A stretch of 64,000 nucleotides of DNA from Candidatus Chloroploca asiatica (lineage in GTDB: Bacteria; Chloroflexota; Chloroflexia; Chloroflexales; Chloroflexaceae), in NCBI RefSeq assembly GCF_002532075.1, contig NZ_LYXE01000157.1:102126-166125 (forward strand). The letters run 5' to 3'. Each line of letters opens with the position of its first letter. The stretch's first letter is position 1. Made by a program: the position numbers and the translations under genes. Shown one piece after another: positions 17,926-27,614 of this stretch. The notes under the pieces are model-generated. The model was not told the origin of the DNA, ran no database searches, and worked only from the letters and a program-made list of their open reading frames with translations.

Positions 17926-18897
17926 GTGTCAGTGTCGCTCTATCATACGCCGCCCGAGGCTGCGGCGGTGCTCATCGAAGAAATTGCTGCGTTGAAGGCC
18001 GAGCGCAACGCGGTGATCCTTGCGCATAACTATGAGTATGGTGAAATTCAGGATCTTGCTGATTATGTCGGCGATTCGCTGGGCATGGCCCAGTACGCTG
18101 CCCGCAGCGAGGCCCCGGTGCTGGTGGTCTGTGGGGTTCATTTTATGGCCGAAACGTCGGCGATCCTCTCGCCCGAAAAGATCGTCTTGATCCCTGATCC
18201 TGAGGCCGGCTGTTCGCTGGCAGCCTCGATCAATGCTGATCAGTTGCGGGCCTGGAAGGCCGAGCACCCCGGCGCTGTTGTCGTTAGTTATGTAAACACT
18301 ACGGCTGAAGTCAAGGCGGAGAGCGACTATTGCTGTACTTCGGGCAATGCCGAGCGCGTGATCCGGGCGATCCCCGAAGATAAGACGATCCTCTTTTTGC
18401 CTGATATGTTTCTTGGCAGCTATCTGCGCCAACAAACGGGGCGCAACATCGAGATCTGGGCCGGCGAGTGCCATGTTCACGCGGCGATTCGCCCCGCCAT
18501 GGTTGAACGCCAGCGCGCAGCCTTGCCCGGTGCCGATTTTCTGATCCATCCCGAGTGTGGCTGTGTGAGCAGTACGATGCACTACCTTGCCACTGGGGCG
18601 CTGAAGCCCGAGGGAACCCATATTCTCTCGACCGAGGGCATGATCCGCCACGCCGCTGCGAGCCCAGCGCAGCAGTTTGTGGTTGCCACCGAGATCGGCG
18701 TGCTCCACCGGATGCGGAAGGCCAACCCCACCAAGGAATTTGTACCGATTGATGAGTCGATTAGTTGCAAATATATGAAGATGATTACGCTGGAAAAGGT
18801 GCGGAATAGTCTACGCGACCTGACCCATCGGGTGACGGTTGAGCCGACACTCGCGGCACGCGCACGGACGGCCATCGAGCGCATGGTGGCGCTCTGA
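17926..18897 (+). CDS. nadA: Quinolinate synthase NadA
   Basis: 323 residues from the GTG at 17926, chosen because GGGAGG lies 7 nt upstream; a longer ATG start at 17884 has none. It condenses iminoaspartate with dihydroxyacetone phosphate to quinolinate using a [4Fe-4S] cluster. The three expected cluster cysteines are in VVCGVHFMAE, WAGECHVHA and HPECGC. The AHNYEYGEIQDLAD and YVNTTAEVKAESDYCCTS segments are typical. It is followed 59 bp later by nadB, which supplies iminoaspartate; nadC is not in the window. Confidence 0.97.
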   Translation: MSVSLYHTPPEAAAVLIEEIAALKAERNAVILAHNYEYGEIQDLADYVGDSLGMAQYAARSEAPVLVVCGVHFMAETSAILSPEKIVLIPDPEAGCSLAASINADQLRAWKAEHPGAVVVSYVNTTAEVKAESDYCCTSGNAERVIRAIPEDKTILFLPDMFLGSYLRQQTGRNIEIWAGECHVHAAIRPAMVERQRAALPGADFLIHPECGCVSSTMHYLATGALKPEGTHILSTEGMIRHAAASPAQQFVVATEIGVLHRMRKANPTKEFVPIDESISCKYMKMITLEKVRNSLRDLTHRVTVEPTLAARARTAIERMVAL

Positions 18898-18956
18898 AAT
18901 TGGTCTGCTGGCGTCGGCTCCAGCCGTGTCAGAAGCAAAGATGGGGAGAGCGTATT

Positions 18957-20612
18957 ATGAATAATCTTCCGCGTTATGCGCTCGCAGCGTTGCCGAGCGT
19001 TCTCTTGAACCGGCATACTGATGTGCTGGTGATTGGTGGGGGGGCGGCAGGTTTGACCGCCGCGTTGACGGCAGCGGCTCATGCCGATGTGTTCGTGCTG
19101 GCGCGAGGGCCACTCTTCGAGAGCAATTCAGCCCTTGCCCAGGGAGGCATTGCGGCAGCCCTTGATGCCGCTGACTCACCCCGAGCGCATGTGGCGGATA
19201 CGCTGGTCGCCGGGGCCGGGCTGACCGACGAAGTTGCGGCGACCGTGTTAGCCAACGAGGCGCCAGCCTTGATGTGCGAACTGGCGACACGCGGCGTTCC
19301 CTTCGAGCGCGCCGATGCGCTGCATTTTGCCCTTGGGCTCGAGGGCGGCCATTCTGCCCGTCGCATTGTGCATGTCGGTGATGCGACCGGCTGGGCCGTC
19401 ACGGCTGCGCTGATTGCCGAGGCACGGGCGCATCCGCGTATTCATCTGCTCGAAGGTTGGCAGGCGGTCGATCTTCTTGATCGTCAGGGCCAGATCATTG
19501 GTGCACTTGCCCGCGATCCGCAGGGCCAGTGGCATCGTTTGTTGGCTGGCGCCACGGTGCTCGCAAGTGGCGGGGCCGGGGCGCTCTATGGGTTGACCAG
19601 CAATCAACCAGCCGCCCTCGGTGAGGGCATTGCAATGGCCTATCGCGCCGGGGCTGAGATTGCCGATATGGAGTTTGTCCAGTTTCACCCGACGGTCTAC
19701 CGTATGCCGACCGGCGAGGGCTTTTTGATTACCGAGGCGGCCCGTGGCGAAGGCGGGATCTTGTTTGCGACAACCGGCGAACGCTTCATGCCAGCCTATG
19801 ATCCACGGGCCGAACTTGCCCCGCGGGATATTGTGACGCGCGGGATCTATGCTGCGATGCAACGCACTGGCAGCGACCATGTCTTGCTTGATCTGACACA
19901 TCTGCCATCGGCCCGTATCGAACAGCACTTTCCCACGATCTGCGCCCGGCTGCGTGAGCATGGCCTTGATCCGGTGCGTCAGTCTATCCCCGTGGCCCCC
20001 GCAGCTCACTATCTGATGGGTGGCGTGCGTACCGATCTCACCGGCGCGACGAGTCTTCCTGGTCTCTTTGCCGCTGGCGAAGTGGCTTGTACAGGTGTGC
20101 ATGGGGCCAATCGCCTTGCGTCCAACTCGCTCCTCGAATGCATCGTCTTTGGACGACGGGCAGGCCAAGCTGCGCTGCAATGGGCCGATACAGAGGGCTT
20201 ACACCGCGAAGGGAGCCATCTAGAATTGCTTCCCGAACGCACTGTTGTCCTCGCCTCGTCACCTGCGCCAGCCGCCTGGCGGGACAGTCTGGCTACGCTT
20301 ATGCAGAGCTATGCTGGGCCACTGCGTGATGGCACTGGCCTCGGCGAAGGGCATGTCCAACTCACCCAGTGGCCCGTGCAGGCAGCCGCCGATGATCCTG
20401 AGGCCATTACTGCGGTCAATGCAGCCATAACTGCGCGTTTAATCATCCGGGCGGCCAGTTTGCGCCAGGAGAGCCGGGGTGGGCATTTTCGCCGCGATTT
20501 TCCCGAGACTAGTGAGATCTGGCGGGGCCATAGTGTCCAGCAGCGTTCGCGTGAACCAGCCACCCTTGCCAGTCTAGCTCACTTTGCGCCGATCGCTCAC
20601 GCAGCTGATTGA
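18957..20612 (+). CDS. nadB: L-aspartate oxidase NadB
   Basis: 551 residues. It oxidises L-aspartate to iminoaspartate for NadA and uses FAD. The dinucleotide-binding motif VLVIGGGAAGLTAAL is near 23-37, the substrate region SALAQGGIAAAL follows, then HFALGLEGGHSARRIVH and the family ending APAAHYLMGGVRTD and GEVACTGVHGANRLASNSLLE. The C-terminal helical domain includes RQESRGGHFRRDFP. The ATG at 18957 has GGGGAGAG about 8 nt upstream; the longer frame from 18900 starts three bases after nadA and does not look like the family. Confidence 0.96.
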   Translation: MNNLPRYALAALPSVLLNRHTDVLVIGGGAAGLTAALTAAAHADVFVLARGPLFESNSALAQGGIAAALDAADSPRAHVADTLVAGAGLTDEVAATVLANEAPALMCELATRGVPFERADALHFALGLEGGHSARRIVHVGDATGWAVTAALIAEARAHPRIHLLEGWQAVDLLDRQGQIIGALARDPQGQWHRLLAGATVLASGGAGALYGLTSNQPAALGEGIAMAYRAGAEIADMEFVQFHPTVYRMPTGEGFLITEAARGEGGILFATTGERFMPAYDPRAELAPRDIVTRGIYAAMQRTGSDHVLLDLTHLPSARIEQHFPTICARLREHGLDPVRQSIPVAPAAHYLMGGVRTDLTGATSLPGLFAAGEVACTGVHGANRLASNSLLECIVFGRRAGQAALQWADTEGLHREGSHLELLPERTVVLASSPAPAAWRDSLATLMQSYAGPLRDGTGLGEGHVQLTQWPVQAAADDPEAITAVNAAITARLIIRAASLRQESRGGHFRRDFPETSEIWRGHSVQQRSREPATLASLAHFAPIAHAAD

Positions 20613-20637
20613 GGCAAAGCCCCAAGTAGCTCTATGC

Positions 20638-20643
20638 TATAAT
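20638..20643 (+). promoter_or_regulatory. Candidate -10 of the J-domain gene
   Basis: TATAAT lies 47 bp before the start codon at 20690. No convincing -35 is seen at 16-18 bp. An AAGCTTCAGGATCAAACCCGGA stretch precedes the ATG without a strong Shine-Dalgarno. Confidence 0.4.
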
Positions 20644-20689
20644 ACAAAAATATACTGCAACCTAGGTAAGCTTCAGGATCAAACCCGGA

Positions 20690-22045
20690 ATGGAAGAGTT
20701 CGAGCACCTTGATTATTATGCTCTCCTTGGCGTTGAACGCAATGCCAAGATCGATGCGATCAAAAAAGCCTACCGTCAGCAGATGGTACTCTACCATCCT
20801 GATCGGTACGTCCATGCTAACTCAGATGAGCAGGCGTATGCGAGTCGTCGAGCGCAACGGATTAATGAGGCTTATCAGGTGCTGAGTGATTTTGTGGCAC
20901 GTACGGCCTATAATCGTCGCTTGACCCCTGTGAACCCTGAGCCTGTGGCCGCGCCACCGACACGTGCCTCGGCCGCGCCACCTCCAACCCCGCCTCGTGA
21001 TACGCTCGCTGACCTATACGACAAAGCGCGTGACCATCTTGATGCCGGACGGTACACGCAGGCCATTGCTGATTTCCGTACCATCCAGCAGATCAACCCG
21101 TTCTATCGTGATAGTGCGGTGTTGCTGGCTCAGGCCGAGGCCGCGCTCCGTCAGGCTACGCGGGCCGCTTCCAAGGCTCACCCAACCCAAAAAACTGATA
21201 AGAGTCGGCGTACACTGGTGTTCGGGGGTGTCGGTGCACTGGCGATGGCCGGCCTTGGAGCGCTTGGCTGGGGATTGCGCGACCGGCTCAGTAGCAATGC
21301 AACTGCCGAGGCACCACAAGCTGATGTGATGCCCTCCCCAACAACGCCACCGGCCTCGCCTGCGCCAACGGGGATCCCAGTGTCACCCCCTACCAGCACG
21401 GTGCCGACCGCGCCGGTGACGCCCGAGGCCACCACAACGACCGCACCGGTACCAACCAGCGCACCCACCGCGCCCCCCGTGACGACCACGCCCGTCACCT
21501 TGCCGGAAACAGGGCCAATCGCCTATGCCAACGATCTCACGTCGGGTGAGGGGTGGCCCTCAGTCGGTGGACGTGGGTGGAATGTCGGGTTTGCCCAGGA
21601 TGGCTATCGGATTACCGCCGTCCGTGGCGCCGGCAATATCTGGGCCTTCAATACCTCACCGGCCGGGATGGATTACCTGATCGGTGTTGATCTGACGGTC
21701 ACCGGTGGGGCCGCCGGTTTGATGCTGCGCTTTGCCGAAAGCAATTTTCTGGCCTTTTTTGTTGAGCCCGCGACAGGCCGGTATCGACTTGAGCAACGGG
21801 TGAACGGGAATGATAACCGCCTACGCGATGAGGCGCATCCCGCGATTGCCACTAAACCACAGGCGACCAACCGTCTTGTTGCCCGCCTCGCTGGGCTTGA
21901 GGTTGCCCTGGGCATCAATGGGCAAGCCGTGGCAACCCTCGTTGTTGAGGCGCCACCGCCAACCTCGCGCTATGGGATGATTGCCCTTGCCCGTGAGCCT
22001 GAAGTTGTTGCGTTGTTTCGCAATTTGAGCATTCGTGAGTTGTAA
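20690..22045 (+). CDS. Transmembrane J-domain protein with extracytoplasmic beta-sandwich domain
   Basis: 451 residues. A canonical J domain at about 7-75 has the HPD motif at 36-38, so it can stimulate a DnaK ATPase in the cytosol. A Pro-rich linker and a TPR-like helical hairpin (about 104-155) follow, then one transmembrane helix at about 175-197. A long Pro/Thr/Ala-rich stretch leads to a C-terminal domain (about 270-450) resembling the LamG/3-keto-disaccharide-hydrolase sandwich. The order J domain-TM-sugar-binding-like fold is unusual. The next gene on the strand encodes an exported membrane protein. The function is unknown; it may link chaperone recruitment to something sensed outside. 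Confidence 0.75.
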   Translation: MEEFEHLDYYALLGVERNAKIDAIKKAYRQQMVLYHPDRYVHANSDEQAYASRRAQRINEAYQVLSDFVARTAYNRRLTPVNPEPVAAPPTRASAAPPPTPPRDTLADLYDKARDHLDAGRYTQAIADFRTIQQINPFYRDSAVLLAQAEAALRQATRAASKAHPTQKTDKSRRTLVFGGVGALAMAGLGALGWGLRDRLSSNATAEAPQADVMPSPTTPPASPAPTGIPVSPPTSTVPTAPVTPEATTTTAPVPTSAPTAPPVTTTPVTLPETGPIAYANDLTSGEGWPSVGGRGWNVGFAQDGYRITAVRGAGNIWAFNTSPAGMDYLIGVDLTVTGGAAGLMLRFAESNFLAFFVEPATGRYRLEQRVNGNDNRLRDEAHPAIATKPQATNRLVARLAGLEVALGINGQAVATLVVEAPPPTSRYGMIALAREPEVVALFRNLSIREL

Positions 22046-22092
22046 CGGGCGTTACGGGCTCTTTCAGGAAAGGATATGGTGTTATCCTGGTG

Positions 22093-24432
22093 ATGCCCTC
22101 CTTCCAGATGCTTGTGCGGCGCTTGCTCTTGCTCCTGGCCGTGCTCCTTTGTGGGGTGTTCTCTGTCACGCCAGTCGCTGCTCAGGCAAACCTGAGCCTG
22201 ACGGCTGTTCCTGCTTTTGAGGGCAACTATACACCTGGCACCTGGTTGCCGGTGCAACTTGAACTGCGCAACGATGGCCCAGCCATTGATGTGCTGGTTG
22301 TGGCCGGGGCCACTGGCTCGTCGCTGCGCCATGGGCAACGGGTTGAATTGCCCGCTGGAGCCGTCAAGCAACTGACGCTCTACGTTGCGCTCGATCAAGA
22401 GGTACGCTCACTGGTGGTGCAGGTTGAGCAGCAGAATCTGGTGCTCGCTGAAACTGAGTTTGAGCTGCGGCCCCGTCGCGATGAACGGATGCTCGGCTTG
22501 CTTGTCGCGTCTGATCCCCAGTTGAACCTGCCCCGTCGCCAAGATGTCACAACCTTTCCCTTCAATACCTTCCTTCTCGACCCGGCCTTCTTCCCTGACC
22601 GCATGGCAGGCTTGAGTAGCCTGAATCTTGTGCTGCTTCACGATGTTCCGTTCGCGAATCTGAGCCCTGCCCAGCAGGAGGCGCTCATCGGTTGGGTCTA
22701 TGCCGGTGGTCATCTGCTGCTTGGTGGTGGGCCAACGGCTGCCCGTACGATCGCCAGTATGCCGACGACGCTCTTGCCTGCTACGCTCGGCGCAACGCGC
22801 CAGATCGATGATGCACCGCTGGTTGCGTTGAGTACCGCACCTGGCCCCGGTGCCTTGCCTGGCCTCGCGTTGTTGCCTGTGCCTGGAGCAATTGCGACTG
22901 GCACTGTTGACGCTCCGGCATGGGTGAGTCGCCAAGTCGGTCGTGGGAGTGTGACCCAACTCGCGTTTGATCCTGGCGCGCCTGCCCTGGTTCGTTGGGC
23001 ACAAGCCCCGGCCTTCTGGCAGAATCTACTGCGCCCTGAGCAACGCATTACCACACCGTTTGGCACACAGAGCACCGTTGATATCCTGCAAGAACAGGTC
23101 GTTACCGCCGGTTTGTCGAATCTGCCCGCGCTGACGTTACCACCAGTTGATCTCATGTTTCTGGTACTGGCCCTCTATACCATCCTGATTGGGCCGGGGA
23201 TTGCGCTCATTTTGCGCCAGTTCGATCGCCAGGCCTGGGCCTGGGTGGTTGTGCCAGGGGTTGCGCTCGCAACCGGGGCACTGGTTGTTGGCCTCGCCCT
23301 CGCCATTCGACCCGAACAACGGCTGGTGAGCCGTCTAGCCCTGGTAGAAATGACCGCACCCGACCTTGCCCGGGTGCGCGGTTTTGTTGGCATACTCGTG
23401 CCTCAACCACAAGAGGTGCGGCTCGCAACGAGTGCTGAAGCCCTCGTCCGCCCTGTTCGTCCCGCCGCAGGTGTGTTTGGGCAGGTCAATGGTGTCGTTG
23501 GCGATCTGGCGCAGTTGAGCCCCGAGCTTCCGCTGCCGCTTGAGGCCTGGCAGATCCAAGGGGTGATGGCGGAAGCCCATATACCCCTGGAAGGCATCCA
23601 GGCGACGATGCTGCTGGTTGATGGTATGCTGCAGATCGAGGTGGTCAACACGAGCGATCTGGTGCTGCGCGACGCCGTGGCCGTCTTTGGTGAGCGGGTT
23701 GTCAGGCTAGGCACGCTCAATCCAGGTGAAACAGCGTCGCAACCGTGGCCCCTCGATCCACCTGAAGCTGTCGCACGCAATACGGCCCCCAGTTTCCTGG
23801 TGCTCAGCGAAGAATTGGAGGCCGGCCAGGGGCCGGGGCAGGCGGCGAGTCGCAATGTTCTGGCACGCGAGGCGCTGCTCAATGCGGCGGTCATTCAGAA
23901 TAATGTGCTCAGTAAAGAAGGCCCCTTCGTCTTCGCGTGGCTCGACCAGAATCCACTCGGTATGCAGGTCAATGCTCCCGCTGCCGTCCAGGAGGTGACG
24001 TTGCTGTCACTGCGCCCGGTCTTCCGCGGCAGCGGGCCAATCTTGCTCAACGAAGGTTGGCTCAGACCAGACTGGGTGGCCTCACAGCAGACGCAATGTT
24101 TTGGTTCGCGAGGGGCGGGTGTCCCGGCGACGATGGCACCCACCATGGTGGAGTTGCGGCTTCCTGTTGAACTGGCCGAGCTACGCGCTGAACGACTCAG
24201 TCTGGTGCTCGAGAGTGAGCGCACCTGGCCGAATGCGGGCGTGATCACCGAGGTCTATGATTGGGAGCGTGAACGCTGGGTGGAACAGTCATTTGATGGC
24301 CCTGGTGAGTTGCAACTCGCCAACCCCGCACCCTTTTTGCGCAATGGCCGCTTCCAACTGCGGCTCGATGGCCGCATTGTCGAAGCTGGCTGCCTCTATC
24401 TGAGCGCACGCTTGCAAGGAGTCTTGCCATGA
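22093..24432 (+). CDS. Exported multi-domain membrane protein (partner of ABC-2 permease)
   Basis: About 779 residues. An N-terminal signal sequence ends near AAQANL. An Ig-like or beta domain follows (about 30-140), then an alpha/beta region with NLVLLHDVPFANLSPAQQEAL and GGHLLLGGG, like the glutamine-amidotransferase-like fold seen in DUF4350-type proteins. Two transmembrane helices lie at about 355-405 (LMFLVLALYTILIGPGIAL and the next), and another soluble region completes it. There are no catalytic residues I can name. Its stop overlaps the next start (ATGA), so it is coupled to an ABC-2 permease. The start may be the GTG at 22090 or the ATG at 22093. Confidence 0.6.
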   Translation: MPSFQMLVRRLLLLLAVLLCGVFSVTPVAAQANLSLTAVPAFEGNYTPGTWLPVQLELRNDGPAIDVLVVAGATGSSLRHGQRVELPAGAVKQLTLYVALDQEVRSLVVQVEQQNLVLAETEFELRPRRDERMLGLLVASDPQLNLPRRQDVTTFPFNTFLLDPAFFPDRMAGLSSLNLVLLHDVPFANLSPAQQEALIGWVYAGGHLLLGGGPTAARTIASMPTTLLPATLGATRQIDDAPLVALSTAPGPGALPGLALLPVPGAIATGTVDAPAWVSRQVGRGSVTQLAFDPGAPALVRWAQAPAFWQNLLRPEQRITTPFGTQSTVDILQEQVVTAGLSNLPALTLPPVDLMFLVLALYTILIGPGIALILRQFDRQAWAWVVVPGVALATGALVVGLALAIRPEQRLVSRLALVEMTAPDLARVRGFVGILVPQPQEVRLATSAEALVRPVRPAAGVFGQVNGVVGDLAQLSPELPLPLEAWQIQGVMAEAHIPLEGIQATMLLVDGMLQIEVVNTSDLVLRDAVAVFGERVVRLGTLNPGETASQPWPLDPPEAVARNTAPSFLVLSEELEAGQGPGQAASRNVLAREALLNAAVIQNNVLSKEGPFVFAWLDQNPLGMQVNAPAAVQEVTLLSLRPVFRGSGPILLNEGWLRPDWVASQQTQCFGSRGAGVPATMAPTMVELRLPVELAELRAERLSLVLESERTWPNAGVITEVYDWERERWVEQSFDGPGELQLANPAPFLRNGRFQLRLDGRIVEAGCLYLSARLQGVLP

Positions 24433-25415
24433 GCCGCGGCCCGTCGATGCCGATTCTCTTCAAAGAATTTGCCGTGCAGATGCGGGGCAGCCGTTCGGCA
24501 CTCTTGTTGGCGCTCTTGATTGGCTTGGCATCCATTGCGGCCCGCCTGATCTACGGCGCAATTGTGGGGCAACTTGACCGTGGGGCACCGCTCGTCAGTG
24601 CCCAGATCGGGCAAATTCTCTTCATTACACTCAGTCTGGTCATCCAGGCACTGATCGTCTTTCTCGCCCCGGCGACAACCGTCAATGCGATCAGCAGCGA
24701 GCACGAGCGTGGTACTTTTGCGATGCTCCAGACGACCCCGATGACCCCGATTCAACTGGTCGCTGGCAAACTGATCGCCGCCTTCGCCCTGTTGTTGATC
24801 CTGATCCTGGCGGTCTTGCCGGTCTTTGCGGTCGTGCTGCTCTTTGGCGGGGTAAGCCTTGCGGATCTCGGGCGGGTCTTGAGTACGATGCTGATCACGG
24901 CCCTGCTCGGCAGCGTCTTCGGGCTCTTCTGCTCGGCGGCAACCCGTCAGACCTACAGTGCTACCCTGCTCTGCTATGCGCTCTTGATCAGCCTTGTGGG
25001 TGGCACCCTGCTCGCGGCCAACCTCTGGTCACTCCTCAACAGCATGCTGCCTGCTCCGGCGATCTACGTCTTTGCCAACCCATTGTCGGCGATGGCTGCG
25101 GCCCTGGTGCCGGCGCGCCCACCCGACATTATCTCCTTTACGGGCGGCCTGCGCCCGCTGGTGCTGCTCAACCTGCTTACCCGCGGCGTGATTGATGCCG
25201 GTGCGCAGGGTGTCTTGCCCCTCTACCGAGCGACCTGGATGCTTTATGGTGGGTTGAGCCTAATCTTCTTCTGGCTAACCCTGCACCTGGCAACACCACG
25301 CCGTCGCTGGCGCCCTGGCAAGGTTGATCTGGCGCTGCTCCTGATCCTGCTTGGCTACCTCGTCCTGGCGTATGGTGCCCGCGACTGGTGGATGGCCGGG
25401 CTGACACGGGGGTGA
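24429..25415 (+). CDS. ABC-2 type transporter permease subunit
   Basis: 328 residues with six main hydrophobic segments. The cytosolic loop EHERGTFAMLQTTPMTPIQLVAGKL is the typical ABC-2 signature (E-x-x-x-GT-x-x-x-L-x-x-x-P) that contacts the ATPase. GldF/NatB-type transporters are the closest shape. No ATP-binding gene is adjacent, so the ATPase must be elsewhere. It is translationally coupled to the exported membrane protein before it. Substrate unknown. Confidence 0.85.
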   Translation: MSRGPSMPILFKEFAVQMRGSRSALLLALLIGLASIAARLIYGAIVGQLDRGAPLVSAQIGQILFITLSLVIQALIVFLAPATTVNAISSEHERGTFAMLQTTPMTPIQLVAGKLIAAFALLLILILAVLPVFAVVLLFGGVSLADLGRVLSTMLITALLGSVFGLFCSAATRQTYSATLLCYALLISLVGGTLLAANLWSLLNSMLPAPAIYVFANPLSAMAAALVPARPPDIISFTGGLRPLVLLNLLTRGVIDAGAQGVLPLYRATWMLYGGLSLIFFWLTLHLATPRRRWRPGKVDLALLLILLGYLVLAYGARDWWMAGLTRG

Positions 25416-25422
25416 ACGTTGC

Positions 25423-25465
25423 TTCTGGTGAACGAGGCTAGCAAAACTAGCCTCGTTCACCAGAA
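25423..25465. terminator. Bidirectional terminator between convergent genes
   Basis: Perfect 19-bp arms (TTCTGGTGAACGAGGCTAG and complement) surround a CAAAA loop, with GCTAG/CTAGC at the apex. It lies 8 bp after the permease stop and 7 bp before the convergent stop at 25472. Confidence 0.75.
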
Positions 25466-25471
25466 ATATTC

Positions 25472-27508
25472 CTACTCAACCGCAAAAATAAACACCCCAT
25501 TGTCGGCATAGATCTGACGAAACCCGGGCGTATTGGCAAAGAGCGTCGGCTGAAGAGGGCCGCGCCCTTCAACCAGATAGATGTGGGTAATCGACTCGCT
25601 GGCGATCAGATCAAAGATATCCTGCCGGTTCTCGGGCGTATGGTTAATAATGCGGTCGCCAAGGGCGTGCATGTGGGCGACATAGGCCGGATCGCCATAG
25701 CTGAAGAGCACTGGCGGCACCGTTGTCCAACGCCCGGCGAGCGGTGAGAGCCACCACCCGCCGTCAACCCCCCGTCGTGCGGCGGGCAGCCAGGGGGCCG
25801 CATTGACGAGAAAGCGCGCCTCGGATGGCGTATTGGTTGCGACCCAGTCAAGCGCCACACGATCCGCAGGGGTTGCCAGGACGGTCACCGTATTCGGCAC
25901 CTCACTCATTGTTTGTATCCCCCAGATACCTGCCGCCACCAGGCCGATGAGCCCGGTGGCATAGATGGCAGGCCGTAACACCGGGCGCACCACCCTCACC
26001 AGTTGCTCACTCACCAGTGCCGCCCCACCGCCAATCAGCACGGCAAGGGGCAGAAAGAGCGAGATCACCACGGCATCGTTGGTCAGCAGCCAGAGGTAGG
26101 GCAGACGAACGAAAAACGGATTGAGCAGCAGCAAGCCCAGACCAACCAGGCTCAAAGCGAGATGACGTACGCGTAGTCCATTGAGCAACATCACCAGGCC
26201 CATTGCCGGCAAGAGATAGGGCGTCAGCCAGGGATTCGCCATCACCACCAGCAACCCGACCCAGAGCACCACGATCGCCGCAGCACGCTGGCGGTACCAG
26301 AGCCCAATCAGCGCACTGCTCAGGGCCAGGGCAACCAGCAACCGGGTATGATCAACCCAAAGCAAGCCTTCATTCAAGGCATTGTAATCCTCGTTGCCAG
26401 CGAGCCCACCCGAGGTAGCAGCGGGCAAGAGGGTGCGTCTCACGAGCAGCAGGATCCAGGGGAGCGTCAAGACGCCTGCGGCAACCGTCGCGACAAACGC
26501 GTCCCTGAGCGCACTGCGCACGACAGGCCACGGGCGCATACTGGCCCACAGCAGGGCCTGGGCCACCAGCAACGCCCCGGCAAAAAAGACAACCCGCATA
26601 TGCACCAGGCTGAGGCCGGCCATCAACAGGGCCACGAGCACCCACCATCCACGCCCATACCCACGCAATGCCTGATGCCACACCAGCGCCAGACCGGGCA
26701 GCATCAGCAAACCCACCAGTTGGGTATAGCGCCCCCACGACAGATAATAGGCCGGCATCAACGAGAGCAACCCTACGACCAGGGCAGCCACTGGTGCCGC
26801 CACGGGACGCCGCCACAGCACCAGTGCGAGGCTGGCAACCGTTAGCGTATGAAGCGCATTGAAGATCTGGCCAGTCAGCAGAATCGCCTCAACTGGGGCC
26901 ACCCCGCTGAGGCGCACGAGCGTCGCGATGACCACGTGATAACCCCAGTGGTAGGGCAGGTCATTGACGGGCAGATAAGGCTCAAGCGAATGCGGAGCCA
27001 TCCCGGTCTCGACCGTAATGCGCACCAGCAACGTATGATGCACCGAGTCAACCCAGGGAGGCAGGGCCATGCCATCAATTTCGGTCATGCGCTGGAGCAA
27101 AGTGAAGCCAAAGACCGCGAGCGTCAACAGCGCCATCAAGGGCCATTGCGGCGAAGGGGGAACCGCATCACGACCACGCCAGACCGTCACAAGGGTAGCG
27201 CCTCCCAAGAGAAGGCTACCTACCCAGAGCATCGGGGTACTGACGGGCAGACCAAGAGGCCACAGCCACTGGTAAAGCAACGCCACCAGGCTCACACTGA
27301 GTCCGAGCCAGATAGTCAAACGGGGCAGCCATGGCAACGAAGCCCGCACCAGAGAGCGTTCCACGAGATACCCCGGGGCAACGAGCAACACGGCCATAGC
27401 GACAACCAGCCGACCCTGCGGTGCAGCCAGTCCTGCGACCAGGGCAAGCACCACCCCCACCACAAGCAAGCGTCGCTGCTGACGCAGATCCTGAACGACC
27501 GATTGCAA
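25472..27508 (-). CDS. GT-C-like polytopic membrane protein, paralogue of the 13306 gene
   Basis: 678 residues with about twelve transmembrane helices and a soluble C-terminal domain of about 130 residues. The first big loop has WVDSVHHTLL, the later one WGYHVV, and WGRYTQLVGL follows a helix, paralleling the gene at 13306-15276. The C-terminal region carries DWVATNTPSEARFLVN and GGWWLSPLAGR, again like its paralogue (DWIKRNTKPTDLFLV, GWWIPLLTGR). It is probably a polyprenyl-phosphate-sugar transferase of GT-C fold. It stands alone, divergent from the ribosomal operon. The reaction is not identifiable from sequence. Confidence 0.68.
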   Translation of the reverse strand: MQSVVQDLRQQRRLLVVGVVLALVAGLAAPQGRLVVAMAVLLVAPGYLVERSLVRASLPWLPRLTIWLGLSVSLVALLYQWLWPLGLPVSTPMLWVGSLLLGGATLVTVWRGRDAVPPSPQWPLMALLTLAVFGFTLLQRMTEIDGMALPPWVDSVHHTLLVRITVETGMAPHSLEPYLPVNDLPYHWGYHVVIATLVRLSGVAPVEAILLTGQIFNALHTLTVASLALVLWRRPVAAPVAALVVGLLSLMPAYYLSWGRYTQLVGLLMLPGLALVWHQALRGYGRGWWVLVALLMAGLSLVHMRVVFFAGALLVAQALLWASMRPWPVVRSALRDAFVATVAAGVLTLPWILLLVRRTLLPAATSGGLAGNEDYNALNEGLLWVDHTRLLVALALSSALIGLWYRQRAAAIVVLWVGLLVVMANPWLTPYLLPAMGLVMLLNGLRVRHLALSLVGLGLLLLNPFFVRLPYLWLLTNDAVVISLFLPLAVLIGGGAALVSEQLVRVVRPVLRPAIYATGLIGLVAAGIWGIQTMSEVPNTVTVLATPADRVALDWVATNTPSEARFLVNAAPWLPAARRGVDGGWWLSPLAGRWTTVPPVLFSYGDPAYVAHMHALGDRIINHTPENRQDIFDLIASESITHIYLVEGRGPLQPTLFANTPGFRQIYADNGVFIFAVE

Positions 27509-27614
27509 CGCACATCCTCGCTACACTAGAGCCTGCGGTACACGTAGGGTATTGTACTACGTCTCTGCCTACGGTTGAGCTGCTATCGCTAGGGGCTGCG
27601 CTCCCACACCCGGC

